The translations under genes were made by a program, and so were the position numbers. A stretch of DNA of 64,000 nucleotides, taken from contig NZ_JAFFJV010000013.1 in the NCBI RefSeq assembly GCF_016924645.1, positions 62,001 through 126,000 on the forward strand. Direction: 5' to 3'. Of this stretch, positions 42,152-50,683 are shown one piece after another. The stretch is from Rufibacter psychrotolerans. GTDB taxonomy: Bacteria > Bacteroidota > Bacteroidia > Cytophagales > Hymenobacteraceae. Below the pieces are notes generated by a model, which had not been told where the DNA came from, searched no databases, and worked only from the letters and a program-made list of their open reading frames with translations. How positions within the stretch are numbered: the stretch's first letter is position 1; each line of letters begins with the position of its first letter.

Positions 42152-42625
42152 TGTGCTAATTGTTTAATGTGCTCATGTGCTAATGAGCCATTTGCACTTG
42201 CCATAAGATTGCACCTATTTTGATGGTTAAACTCATGGAAAATGGATCTGTAAAAAAAGGGAACGCCATTGTGGCAAAGTCTTTTGATTTTGCCCTATCC
42301 ATCATTCAATACACCGAGGCATTGGAGCAACTGCGCAAGTTTGTGGTGGCCAACCAACTCCTGAAAAGCGGCACCTCCATTGGGGCCAACGTCTGGGAGG
42401 CCCAGCACGCGGAAAGCCGCGCCGATTTCATCCATAAACTCAAGATTGCCGCCAAAGAAGCCACCGAAACAGAATATTGGCTGTTGCTCTGCAAGCACAG
42501 TCAGCAGTATCCTGCCATAGATGACAGACTGGAGATGCTACTGGAACTCCAGAAACTCTTGACTAAAATCATTTCCTCCACCAAGCAGAAATAGCACATC
42601 AGCACATTAAGACATTAGCACATTA
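42149..42625 (+). mobile_element. Four-helix-bundle (IVS-like) element with terminal inverted repeats
   Basis: A 477-bp unit. The left repeat (42149-42182) and the right repeat (42592-42625) are inverted copies agreeing at 30 of 34 positions; the repeats are made of words TAATGTGC, GTGCTAATG and GCTCATG. Between them is a single four-helix-bundle gene. The left repeat starts with the scoA stop codon TAA and the right one ends on the A of the scoB ATG, so the unit exactly fills the stop-to-start interval. Its mobility is inferred from this structure and from the family's known presence in 23S rRNA intervening sequences. Confidence 0.72.
42223..42594 (+). CDS. Four-helix-bundle protein (23S rRNA intervening-sequence protein family)
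   Basis: 123 residues from ATG 42223; ATG 42235 or TTG 42220 are alternatives. The family signature is clear: SFDFALSIIQYTEALEQLRK, LLKSGTSIGANVWEAQHAESRADFIHKLKIAAKEATETEYWL. Members occur as the only gene of intervening sequences in 23S rRNA and as scattered genes in Bacteroidota; they are basic, ring-forming proteins related to Avd of diversity-generating retroelements. Biochemical function is unknown. The TAG stop is inside the right inverted repeat. A TTTG-N21-TATTTTG promoter-like pair lies directly before the start, giving an almost leaderless transcript. Confidence 0.88.
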   Translation: MVKLMENGSVKKGNAIVAKSFDFALSIIQYTEALEQLRKFVVANQLLKSGTSIGANVWEAQHAESRADFIHKLKIAAKEATETEYWLLLCKHSQQYPAIDDRLEMLLELQKLLTKIISSTKQK

Positions 42626-43278
42626 TGTTAGATAAACACGGCATTGCCAAAAGAATAGCAAAAGAACTGCAAGACGGGTATTACGTGAACCTGGGCATTG
42701 GCATTCCCACCTTGGTGGCCAACTACATTCCCCAGGGCATAGACGTGGTGCTGCAGAGTGAGAACGGCCTGCTGGGCATGGGGCCCTTCCCCACCGAGGA
42801 CGAGGTAGACCCCGACCTGATCAACGCCGGTAAGCAAACGGTGACCACCCTGCCGGGCTCCTCCATTTTCAGCTCCGCCGACAGCTTTGCCATGATCCGG
42901 GGCGAGCACGTGCACCTCACCATCCTGGGGGCCATGGAAGTCTCGGAGCGGGGCGACATTGCCAACTGGAAAATACCCGGCAAGATGGTGAAGGGAATGG
43001 GCGGGGCCATGGACCTGGTAGCCTCGGCCAAAAACATCATCGTGGCCATGCAGCACACCTCCAAAGACGGACAGTCTAAGTTGCTCAAAGACTGCACCCT
43101 GCCCATCACCGGCCTGGCCTGCGTGAAGAAGATTGTCACCGACCTGGCCGTGCTGGAAGTGACGCCAGAGGGCTTCCGGCTGCTGGAGCGGGCGCCCGGC
43201 GTAACGGTGGAGCAGATAGCCGCCGCCACTCAGGGAAAACTCATCATTGAGGGCGAGATTCCTGAAATTAATATTTAA
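42625..43278 (+). CDS. scoB: 3-oxoacid CoA-transferase subunit B
   Basis: 217 residues. Beta subunit partner of ScoA. NLGIGIPTLVANYIP opens the CoA-transferase fold, and LQSENGLLGMGP contains the catalytic glutamate E46 that forms the thioester with CoA. GGAMDLVASAKNIIVAMQH and the closing EVTPEGFRLLERAPGVT are standard. ATG 42625 is the first base after the element's right repeat. The active enzyme needs both subunits, so the insertion may alter the balance of their translation. Confidence 0.96.
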   Translation: MLDKHGIAKRIAKELQDGYYVNLGIGIPTLVANYIPQGIDVVLQSENGLLGMGPFPTEDEVDPDLINAGKQTVTTLPGSSIFSSADSFAMIRGEHVHLTILGAMEVSERGDIANWKIPGKMVKGMGGAMDLVASAKNIIVAMQHTSKDGQSKLLKDCTLPITGLACVKKIVTDLAVLEVTPEGFRLLERAPGVTVEQIAAATQGKLIIEGEIPEINI

Positions 43279-43392
43279 CCAAGTTTGTTCAGGTCAGGCA
43301 ACCGGCTCCGCTTGTCCGGGTCTTTGGCTGTTTTTGGGCCTTTTTTCGATAATCGTGCCTAAAAGGCCGTATACCCTCACCAGGACCTCGGG

Positions 43393-43424
43393 CTTGAATG
43401 CCTAGCGTTGCTTTTGTACCTTTG
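43393..43424 (+). promoter_or_regulatory. Likely promoter of the GNAT-nitrilase gene
   Basis: CTTG at 43393-43396, 20 nt, then TACCTTTG at 43417-43424. The -7 box is a full match and the -33 box has one mismatch. The leader would be about 92 nt. Confidence 0.6.
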
Positions 43425-43522
43425 AACTATGCCGTGTTGGCAACCTTCAGGAAAAGCACTTGCCCGGCCGGCAGGTGCTTCCTCCAGGCCAGGCATAGGC
43501 GTTTGCTAACCGATTTAAAAAC

Positions 43523-45076
43523 ATGAGTGAAAATACCGAGCATAAGTTAATCCTGCGTCAGCTTACCACTTCTGATTACAAAGAGGTGAAACAGATCATG
43601 GAGCTGGTCTACACCAACCTGGGCGGCTCCTGGACCCAAAAAGAATTCTCTACCCTTCTCAAGCGCTTCCCAGAGGGCCAGCTGTGTATTGAGGACAAAG
43701 GCCGCGTGGTGGCCGCCGCCCTCAGCATCATCGTGGATTATTCTGAGTTTGGCGACAAACACACCTACGAGCAGATTGTGGGCGGCGGTAAGTTTGACAC
43801 GCATGACCCCGAGGGCGACACGCTGTACGGCGTAGACGTGTTCGTGCACCCCGAGTACCGCAACCTGCGCCTGGGCCGCCGTCTGTACGACGCCCGCAAG
43901 GAACTCTGCGAGAACCTGAACCTGCGCGGCATCATCCTGGGCGGCCGCATTCCCGGCTACCGCGAATTTGCCGACCGCATGACGCCCGGCAAGTACATTG
44001 AGCAGGTGCGAAACAAAGAGATCTATGACCCAATTCTCACGTTCCAGCTCAGCAACGGCTTTCACGTAAGAAAGATCATCAGGGGCTACATGCCGCAGGA
44101 TGCGGAGTCCAAGGCCTATGCCTCCCTGCTGGAGTGGATCAACGTGTACTATGAGGAAAAAGAGAAGCTGGTGGGCGGTACCAAGCGCGTGGTGCGCATT
44201 GGCGTGATCCAATGGCAGATGCGGCAGATGACCTCGCTGGAAGACTTTGAGCAGCAGGTAGAGTTCTTTGTGGACACCGTGAGCTCCTACAAGGCAGACA
44301 TGGTCATGTTCCCCGAGTTCTTCAACGCGCCCCTCATGGCCTTGTCTGACGAGTCCACCCCATCGGCCGCCATCCGGAAGCTGGCTGAGTACACCGACGG
44401 CATCCGGGAGCGCCTGATTCACCTGGCGCTTTCCTACAACATCAACATCATTGCCGGCAGCATGCCCGAGTACATTGACAACAAACTGCACAATGTAAGC
44501 TACCTCTGCCGCCGCGATGGCACCTACGACAAGCAGTACAAACTGCACGTGACCCCCGACGAGTCGCAGTACTGGGGCATGCGCGGGGGCAACAAGCTCA
44601 ACGTGTTTGATACCGATTTCGGGAAGATTGGCCTCCTCATCTGCTATGACGTGGAGTTCCCCGAGTTGGCCCGTATGCTCTCAGACCAGGACATGAAGAT
44701 CCTCTTCGTGCCCTACCAGACCGATACCAAGAATGCTTACCTGCGGGTGCGGCACTGCGCCCAGGCCCGGGCCATTGAGAACGAGTGCTACGTGGCCATT
44801 ACCGGCAGCGTGGGCAACCTGCCCCGCGTAGAGAACATGGACATCCAGTACTCGCAGTCGGCGGTGTTCTCGCCCTCAGACGTGGCTTTCCCGCATGACG
44901 CCATCATTGCCGAAGCCACCCCCAACACCGAGATGACCCTCATCGCCGACCTGGACCTGGACCTGCTCAAGGACCTGAACACCACGGGTAGCGTGCGCAA
45001 CCTCAGAGACCGCCGCAAAGACCTGTACAACCTGAGCTGGCTGCACCAGAAGGAAGACGATTTAACCGAGATTTAA
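43523..45076 (+). CDS. GNAT acetyltransferase-nitrilase fusion protein
   Basis: 517 residues. Residues 8-215 form a GNAT domain with the acetyl-CoA loop in VDVFVHPEYRNLRLGRRLYDARKEL. Residues 222-505 form a carbon-nitrogen hydrolase with the triad E265 (MFPEFFNAP), K340 (DKQYKLHVT) and C374 (LLICYDVEFPEL). The two activities suggest coupled acylation and amide cleavage on an unknown small molecule. This fusion occurs widely in Bacteroidota and some other phyla without a settled function. It has its own promoter and a strong terminator. Confidence 0.93.
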   Translation: MSENTEHKLILRQLTTSDYKEVKQIMELVYTNLGGSWTQKEFSTLLKRFPEGQLCIEDKGRVVAAALSIIVDYSEFGDKHTYEQIVGGGKFDTHDPEGDTLYGVDVFVHPEYRNLRLGRRLYDARKELCENLNLRGIILGGRIPGYREFADRMTPGKYIEQVRNKEIYDPILTFQLSNGFHVRKIIRGYMPQDAESKAYASLLEWINVYYEEKEKLVGGTKRVVRIGVIQWQMRQMTSLEDFEQQVEFFVDTVSSYKADMVMFPEFFNAPLMALSDESTPSAAIRKLAEYTDGIRERLIHLALSYNINIIAGSMPEYIDNKLHNVSYLCRRDGTYDKQYKLHVTPDESQYWGMRGGNKLNVFDTDFGKIGLLICYDVEFPELARMLSDQDMKILFVPYQTDTKNAYLRVRHCAQARAIENECYVAITGSVGNLPRVENMDIQYSQSAVFSPSDVAFPHDAIIAEATPNTEMTLIADLDLDLLKDLNTTGSVRNLRDRRKDLYNLSWLHQKEDDLTEI

Positions 45077-45078
45077 AC

Positions 45079-45143
45079 AAAACAGCCCTGAAACAAAAAA
45101 AGCCGGTATCCATTACCGGCTTTTTTTGTTTCAGGGCTGTTTT
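45079..45143. terminator. Perfect 30-bp nested bidirectional terminator
   Basis: The arms 45079-45108 and 45114-45143 are exact inverted complements around a 5-nt loop. A normal A/T-flanked hairpin (AAAAAAAGCCGGTA / TACCGGCTTTTTTT) is nested inside an outer AAAACAGCCCTG/CAGGGCTGTTTT pair, which is the recurring palindrome word. It closes both the GNAT-nitrilase gene and the Wzz-like gene. Confidence 0.93.
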
Positions 45144-45171
45144 TTGAGAAAGCGGCCCAAAACGGTGGGGC

Positions 45172-46071
45172 TTAGGCCACCCTCCTTTTATCTGCATACA
45201 GGGCCACCAGGCAGCCCAGAAGAAAAGCACTCAAGGCACCCACCAGCAGGTATTTCACCAGGCTGGGGCCCGACGGGGCAAGGCGCGGAATAAACCCTAC
45301 CACCACCTCAATGTTATTTAAACGCTTGATCTCGGCTTCTATGCCCGTCTGTTTTTCATAGAAACTCAGGCTTTCGCGGTACAGCTGTGAGGGGTCAAGC
45401 GCTTCGCCGTAGACAAGCCCGTTGGCGGGGCCGTTCAACTCTATGGCTTTCCGTTTTACGCTGTCCAGTGAGGCGATGTCTTCTTTCAGCTTGTCTACCA
45501 GGCGGCCCAGATGCTCCTGTTTGATCTGTCTTTGCTTGTTGAAGTAGTGGTTGTTGCCCAGGTAACGGGCAATGCCAGTCTGCAGCGAGTCGAACACCTG
45601 GTTGTTGTACACCTCCACGGTGACTATAAAAGGCCCGCCTTCCAGTACGCTGTCCTGGGGAATGCCCTGATCCAGGGTTTGATAGGTCACCCCTTTAAGG
45701 TCGAGGGCCGTCTGCTCGCTGATGCCCAGGTGTTTGGAGACCTGCTTGCTGTTCTTTTCCTTCACCATCAGGTTCAGGTTAGAGACCAGGTCCTCTACGT
45801 ACTCATTTCTCACCTCGGGCAGCACCATGGTCATATCAGAAGAGTAGTACGGCCGCGAGACTGTATGCAGTCCGAAGGCCGCCGCCAGGCCCACCAGCGT
45901 GAAAAGCAGGAGCGTCAGCGCCTTCCTTCTAAGAAACCGGAAAACACTTTTTATCCCTCCGTAAAGTCTGCTGAAGAAGCGATTCATCCTGCCAAACAGG
46001 ACATCTAAGTCAATCTCGTCTTCGCTTACTTTTCTGCTCATTTTATCAGTCTCACGCATTTGGTACATCAC
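45172..46071 (-). CDS. Wzz-like polysaccharide chain-length determinant
   Basis: 299 residues. Two membrane segments (about 49-68, LTLLLFTLVGLAAAFGLHTV, and 268-290, LVKYLLVGALSAFLLGCLVALY) enclose a periplasmic region with coiled-coil character, the topology of Wzz/polysaccharide co-polymerases. RYLGNNHYFNKQR and the FIPRLAPSGPSL stretch before TM2 (Pro-rich) fit the family. It lacks a cytoplasmic tyrosine kinase domain. ATG 46071 or 46041 (MSRKVSEDE) may be the start. It is transcribed away from the cluster whose products it probably regulates in length. Confidence 0.82.
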   Translation of the reverse strand: MMYQMRETDKMSRKVSEDEIDLDVLFGRMNRFFSRLYGGIKSVFRFLRRKALTLLLFTLVGLAAAFGLHTVSRPYYSSDMTMVLPEVRNEYVEDLVSNLNLMVKEKNSKQVSKHLGISEQTALDLKGVTYQTLDQGIPQDSVLEGGPFIVTVEVYNNQVFDSLQTGIARYLGNNHYFNKQRQIKQEHLGRLVDKLKEDIASLDSVKRKAIELNGPANGLVYGEALDPSQLYRESLSFYEKQTGIEAEIKRLNNIEVVVGFIPRLAPSGPSLVKYLLVGALSAFLLGCLVALYADKRRVA

Positions 46072-46082
46072 TTACTGCCTGA

Positions 46083-46113
46083 CAAAACTATGGAAAACAG
46101 GAATACTTACAAA
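46083..46113 (-). promoter_or_regulatory. Bacteroidota-type promoter of the Wzz-like gene, perfect match
   Basis: On the minus strand TTTG (46113-46110), exactly 19 nt, then TAGTTTTG (46090-46083). Both boxes match the consensus. The start codon lies 12 nt downstream at 46071, or 42 nt downstream at 46041; the latter gives a more usual leader. Confidence 0.8.
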
Positions 46114-46209
46114 GGCAGAAGTCTATTTAAGCCTTTGTACAGGTCAGTGCCCCGGGGCTGAGCGGCCCCTCCCGTGCAGGAATACTGGTGAGGTTAGCAG
46201 GAAAGAGGC

Positions 46210-46217
46210 TATATTTG
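46210..46217 (+). promoter_or_regulatory. Likely promoter of the polysaccharide cluster (-7 box TATATTTG)
   Basis: TATATTTG is a full match, 67 nt before the flippase ATG; the -33 region (CTGG about 20 nt upstream) is weak. It would drive the long rightward cluster. Confidence 0.6.
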
Positions 46218-46284
46218 TACGTTAAAGCAACTGCCCCGCGGCACCTGCGTTCGTCACCCCTTAGACTTTGCTTATCCAACCTCA

Positions 46285-47565
46285 ATGGATTTTCTTAAAA
46301 GCAGCCTGCTTAAGTTAAACAGTTTCAACCTGTCTGAACGCAGAATAGCCAAGAATTTTCTGTCCTTAGGGTCTGTACAGCTGATCAATTTCCTCATTCC
46401 TATTCTCCTCACCCCCTACATCATCAAGAAAATAGGGATTGAAAAGTTTGGGGTGATCACGGTGGCGCAGATTGTCATCAATTACTTTATCATTTTCACC
46501 GATTACGGGTTTAACCTGACCGCTACCCGTGATATCTCGGTGCACCGCGAAGACAAAGCCCAACTGCAGGCCATCTTCAGTACCGTTTTCACCACCAAGG
46601 CCTTTCTCACCATGGCCGGTTTTGTGCTGCTGCTAGCGGGGTTGCTCTGGCACGGCGACCCTGCCCTGCTGAAACTCTACCTGCTCACGTACACCTTGGT
46701 CATTGGGCAGGCCTTGTTGCCCATCTGGTATTTCCAGGGCATTGAGAACATCAAGGTGCTCTCCTACTTCAATTTACTGTCCAAAGTGGTTTCGGTGATC
46801 CTGATTCTGCTGGTCCTGAAAACCGAGGAGGATTACCTCTACATTAACCTGATCTACGGTTTGGGGGCCATCCTGATCGGGGTTATCGGCATCCTGATTG
46901 CCTCTAAAAGGGATGCCCTCCACTTCAGCCTCAGTACTCCGGGCAGTGTGGTGCACCAGTTGAAGGAAGGCTGGCAGATTTTTCTTTCTAACCTTACCGT
47001 GAACCTGTACATCAGCTCCAACATTGTAATTTTGGGATACACCGGCAACGAAGTAGCCGTGGGAATCTACGGGGTGGCCGAGAAGGTGGTGAATTCCATC
47101 AGGCAGTTGCTGGTGATCTTTTACCAGGTCACGTATCCCGCCTTGTGCGGCATGGCAACCAAATCGGTTGAAGAGTTGAAAAGGTTTGTCAAACGATTGT
47201 ACCTTCCCTTCAGTCTCATGATCCTGGTGGCCTGCGTGGGTACTTTCGCCTTTGCCGGGCCTATTGTCTTCTACTTCACTGACACCTATGATCCTGCCAT
47301 TATGGACCTGCTGCGCATTTTAAGCGTTGTACCCTTTATTGTATCTTTGAACATATGGGCCAACCAATTGCTCCTGGCCTATGGGCTTAAGAAACTGTAC
47401 AGCGCTGTGATGGTGACGGGCTCTGTGCTTAACGTGGGGCTCAACCTTTTGCTAAGCAGGCACTTTCTGGCGTACGGCACCGCCGTAACGGTCCTGGTCA
47501 CCGAGGTATTCATCACCGCCGGGATTATTGTTGCGCTGCTTAGAGCAAAACCCCACCTGCGGTAA
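46285..47565 (+). CDS. Oligosaccharide flippase (Wzx/MATE-like, polysaccharide biosynthesis family)
   Basis: 426 residues, about 12 membrane segments. The N-terminal RRIAKNFLSLGSVQLINFLIPILLTPYIIKKIG is the classic polysaccharide synthesis family start, and GYTGNEVAVGIYGVAEKVVN in the middle is the conserved flippase loop. It would move lipid-linked repeat units across the inner membrane. First gene of the rightward cluster, 30 nt ahead of a glycosyltransferase. Confidence 0.93.
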   Translation: MDFLKSSLLKLNSFNLSERRIAKNFLSLGSVQLINFLIPILLTPYIIKKIGIEKFGVITVAQIVINYFIIFTDYGFNLTATRDISVHREDKAQLQAIFSTVFTTKAFLTMAGFVLLLAGLLWHGDPALLKLYLLTYTLVIGQALLPIWYFQGIENIKVLSYFNLLSKVVSVILILLVLKTEEDYLYINLIYGLGAILIGVIGILIASKRDALHFSLSTPGSVVHQLKEGWQIFLSNLTVNLYISSNIVILGYTGNEVAVGIYGVAEKVVNSIRQLLVIFYQVTYPALCGMATKSVEELKRFVKRLYLPFSLMILVACVGTFAFAGPIVFYFTDTYDPAIMDLLRILSVVPFIVSLNIWANQLLLAYGLKKLYSAVMVTGSVLNVGLNLLLSRHFLAYGTAVTVLVTEVFITAGIIVALLRAKPHLR

Positions 47566-47595
47566 GTAATTTTAGGCCCACATTCAGCATCCACC

Positions 47596-48471
47596 ATGGA
47601 ACTAAGCACACCTGAGAACACGGCCGGCGTAGTGGTTTTGTACAACCCCAGCCCAGAAGTAAAGGAGAACATCCTCTCCTACCTGGATGCCGTGGCCGAG
47701 CTGTTTGTGGTGCTGAACTCAGCCCACGTACCAGACCCGCTGTATACGTTTCTAAAAGCACAGCCCAAGGTAACCCTGCTGGAAAACCGACAAAACAAAG
47801 GACTTGCCTTTGCCCTGAACCAGGGAGCCGGGAAGGCACTAGCCACGGGCTACCGCTGGCTTTTGACCATGGACCAGGACAGCAAAGCCGCCCCAACTAT
47901 GCTGGCAACCATGCAGGAAGCCATTCGGGAACACGCCGCTGCCCCCATTGGGCTTGTCTCGCCGGTGCACGTAGACAAGCACGCCGCCCTTACCTCAGTA
48001 CCCCAGGCCGCCGTTACCGAAACAAAAATTGCTATGACCTCCGGGAACCTGCTTAACTTGCAGGCTTACCAGAAAGTGGGCCCCTTTGAGACCAAGCTGT
48101 TCATTGACTACATAGACCATGAATACTGCCTTAGGCTACAAAGCCAGGGGTACAAGGTCCTGCAGTCAAACAAAAGCATCCTTTACCATAACTTAGGGGC
48201 GGTGAAGGTGCACCGGCTGCTGCACGTGCAGGTAGCCACCACCCATCATTCGCCGGAGAGAAGGTACTACATTACCCGTAACCGGCTGTATGTGATGCAC
48301 AAGTACAGAAAGCAGTTTCCGGAGTACTACAAAGCAGAATGGAAGCACCTTCTGGTAGATTTCGCCCGCATTTTGCTCTTTGAGGAAAATAAAGGCCAGA
48401 AATTGAAGTTTATCCTGAAGGGATACCAAGATTACAGAGCAGGTGCTTTTTTTCCATTAACCAGTAAATAG
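47596..48471 (+). CDS. Glycosyltransferase family 2, rhamnosyltransferase-like
   Basis: 291 residues. The GT-A fold starts at AGVVVLYNPSPEVKENI, with NRQNKGLAFALNQG binding nucleotide-sugar and LLTMDQDSKA containing the DxD (D-Q-D) motif; FIDYIDHEYCLRLQSQGY is the later acceptor-side segment found in rhamnosyltransferases. Sugar specificity cannot be fixed from sequence. It is followed by another GT2 gene after 2 nt. Confidence 0.9.
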   Translation: MELSTPENTAGVVVLYNPSPEVKENILSYLDAVAELFVVLNSAHVPDPLYTFLKAQPKVTLLENRQNKGLAFALNQGAGKALATGYRWLLTMDQDSKAAPTMLATMQEAIREHAAAPIGLVSPVHVDKHAALTSVPQAAVTETKIAMTSGNLLNLQAYQKVGPFETKLFIDYIDHEYCLRLQSQGYKVLQSNKSILYHNLGAVKVHRLLHVQVATTHHSPERRYYITRNRLYVMHKYRKQFPEYYKAEWKHLLVDFARILLFEENKGQKLKFILKGYQDYRAGAFFPLTSK

Positions 48472-48473
48472 CC

Positions 48474-49469
48474 ATGTCTTCCCTGGTCTATATTGTTATT
48501 GTCAATTACAAGCGGTGGACAGATACTATGGAGTGTCTGGAAAGCCTGCTGAGAAGCACCTACTCGCATTTCAGGGTGGTGGTCATTGACAACGACTCCC
48601 AGAACAACTCTGTGCAACACCTGGCGGACTGGGCAGCCGGCAAGCAGGCGTTTACCTGCCCTAACCCCCGGTTGCAGCACCTCTTCTCTTCTCCTCGCAA
48701 ACAGGAGCTTACCTTTTGCACCCTGACCGAGGAAGAATTGGAGGCCGTTGATGTATCAGCACCTGCCCCCCTGCTCACCCTTGTGCAGGCCAGAAATAAC
48801 CATGGCTTTGCCGCGGGCAATAACCTGTTTCTTAAAAAGCTCCTGACAACCGAAAGTTACGTCTGGATGCTGAACCCCGACATGGTGGTGGAGGAAGACA
48901 CCCTGCGTCATCTGGTTGCCTGTGCCCAACACCAGCCCGCAAAGGTTATCCTGGGCTCGCGGGTAAAAAGCTACGAGGCGCCTACCCACACCCTGAACCT
49001 GGGGGCCGGCAAGATCAACTCCTACACGGGTACGGTTTCTATGGTACACTCCGCTTCTGAGCAGGCAGAGATTGACTATATCTCGGGTGGGGCGCTTTTC
49101 ACGTCCGCTGCCAGCTTCAGGGACCTGGGCCTAATGGAGGAAAGCTTTTTTCTGTACTGGGAAGAGACCGAGTGGTGTTACCGCGCCAAGCGGCAGGGAT
49201 ACAGGTTACAGGTTTGCGAGGATGCCGTGGTCTATGATAAAATAAGTACGTCTATTGGCCGGGGATACCTGGCGGAGTATTACTACACCCTTAACGCTTT
49301 GCGGTTCACCCATAGAAATCTGAGGGGAAAGGTACCCTTTGTGGTTGCCTCTAACCTGATCAGGGTGGCCAAACGGACGGCGCTTTTCAAGTTTGACCGG
49401 GCCAAGGCGGTAGTGATGGCCACCAGAGACTTTTTGTTCAATGGTAAACCGGGGGTAGCGCGTCCATGA
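48474..49469 (+). CDS. Glycosyltransferase family 2
   Basis: 331 residues. YIVIVNYKRWTDTMECLESLL opens the GT-A domain, VVVIDNDSQNNS and the later ARNNHGFAAGNN place the nucleotide site, and VWMLNPDMVVEED carries the acidic motif. SFFLYWEETEWCYRAKRQGY is the conserved late motif (EExxWCxRxxxxG). An insertion of about 35 residues after DNDSQNNS (48630-48770) separates the first two blocks and is unusual for the family. Its stop overlaps the next start (ATGA). Confidence 0.9.
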   Translation: MSSLVYIVIVNYKRWTDTMECLESLLRSTYSHFRVVVIDNDSQNNSVQHLADWAAGKQAFTCPNPRLQHLFSSPRKQELTFCTLTEEELEAVDVSAPAPLLTLVQARNNHGFAAGNNLFLKKLLTTESYVWMLNPDMVVEEDTLRHLVACAQHQPAKVILGSRVKSYEAPTHTLNLGAGKINSYTGTVSMVHSASEQAEIDYISGGALFTSAASFRDLGLMEESFFLYWEETEWCYRAKRQGYRLQVCEDAVVYDKISTSIGRGYLAEYYYTLNALRFTHRNLRGKVPFVVASNLIRVAKRTALFKFDRAKAVVMATRDFLFNGKPGVARP

Positions 49470-50683
49470 AAATCAACAAATACCGTCCTTTCGCCTACAT
49501 CTATTTCTTCATAAATAGCACCTGGCTGCCGTACGGGTTGCTCTTTACCGGCATTCTGTCGCCCCTGTTCTATGTATGGCTTCTGCTAAACCAAAAGAAA
49601 TACGTCATTGTCAGGTTTCTGCTGTTTTTAGCCCCTTTTGCGGTAATCCACCTTATAAACGGCGTGGTGCTCAAGTACTACGCGCTCTCCACGGTGTTGC
49701 TGCTTTCGTGCTATATCTACACGTATGCCCTCAAAACCTACCTGGAGAAGAAGCAAGGGTTGAACGCGCTCTTTGACCGGCTCACCCTCATCAACTTTGC
49801 CCTGACCCTTATAGCCTTAGCGTACTTCAATACGCCCTATCTAAGGACCTTCTGGAGCATCAGCAACATCTCAGACAAGATGGACGGCTACAGGCGCCTG
49901 GCCATGTTTACCTATGAGCCCTCGTACTACTCCACCCTGCTGGTTCCGCTGGTGCTGTACTATGTGGCCTCGTTGGTTCATAGCCCCCGGAAAAAGTACC
50001 TGTACCTGCTCCTGACACTCCTGCTTTCCGTGGGGCTGGCCTTTTCCCTGGGCATCTGGATCTGCCTGGCCCTGAGTGTTTTTTTCTTTTTCCTCTTCAA
50101 GCTAAGGCACTATATCCTAAAAAAGAACTTCCTGAGGATTACCGGTACTATGGCCTCGGTGGCGCTTCTTGGTGCCCTGTTTGCCTTTATCTTCTTCCCC
50201 AAAAATCCGTTGTTCCTACGCATCGAGAATTTTATTGAAGGCAGGGATGCCTCTGGGAAGGGAAGAACCTACGAGGCCTTTCTGCTTTCCTACAAGATTG
50301 CCGAGCTCAAAAGCCTTGCGTTTGGGGTGGGGCAAGGCCAGATAAAAGTGGTGGGAGACCCTGTGATCAGAAACCACTACAACTACACCCGCGAAGACGT
50401 GCCCATCGTGTACATTCCCTGCGCGGCGGCCGAAACCATTGCTATCTTTGGGTTTCTGGGGTTTGGGCTCAGGTTTTTCCTGCTGTTCTACTTCTTCTAC
50501 AAGACCAGAACCTATGACAGCACCTTCCGCTCCATGCTGTTCATTTACATGTTTATTTACCAGTTTACCGGAAGTTACGTCACCAACGTGGCCGAATACA
50601 CCATTTGGGTGCTGGCCTTTGTGCCTTGCTTTGACCAGTTTGAGAGAAAGAAACTTCCGGCCTCCCCTTCCACCGTGTCCTAA
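49466..50683 (+). CDS. Wzy-like polysaccharide polymerase, membrane protein
   Basis: 405 residues, about 10-12 membrane helices, with a large loop around residues 250-300 (RIENFIEGRDASGKGRTYEAF). EPSYYSTLLVPLVLYY and the GVGQGQIKV loop resemble O-antigen polymerases that link repeat units in the periplasm. Sequence conservation in this class is poor, so the call rests on topology and place. The stop overlaps the next ATG (TAATG). Confidence 0.75.
   Translation: MKINKYRPFAYIYFFINSTWLPYGLLFTGILSPLFYVWLLLNQKKYVIVRFLLFLAPFAVIHLINGVVLKYYALSTVLLLSCYIYTYALKTYLEKKQGLNALFDRLTLINFALTLIALAYFNTPYLRTFWSISNISDKMDGYRRLAMFTYEPSYYSTLLVPLVLYYVASLVHSPRKKYLYLLLTLLLSVGLAFSLGIWICLALSVFFFFLFKLRHYILKKNFLRITGTMASVALLGALFAFIFFPKNPLFLRIENFIEGRDASGKGRTYEAFLLSYKIAELKSLAFGVGQGQIKVVGDPVIRNHYNYTREDVPIVYIPCAAAETIAIFGFLGFGLRFFLLFYFFYKTRTYDSTFRSMLFIYMFIYQFTGSYVTNVAEYTIWVLAFVPCFDQFERKKLPASPSTVS

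Noticed and set aside
42149..42625. Diversity-generating retroelement, because the four-helix-bundle family is related to Avd
   Set aside because: No reverse transcriptase, template repeat or variable repeat is present nearby; the ends are inverted repeats instead.
43547..44548. A 333-codon antisense frame inside the GNAT-nitrilase gene
   Set aside because: Shadow frame; the sense strand holds both catalytic domains in order.
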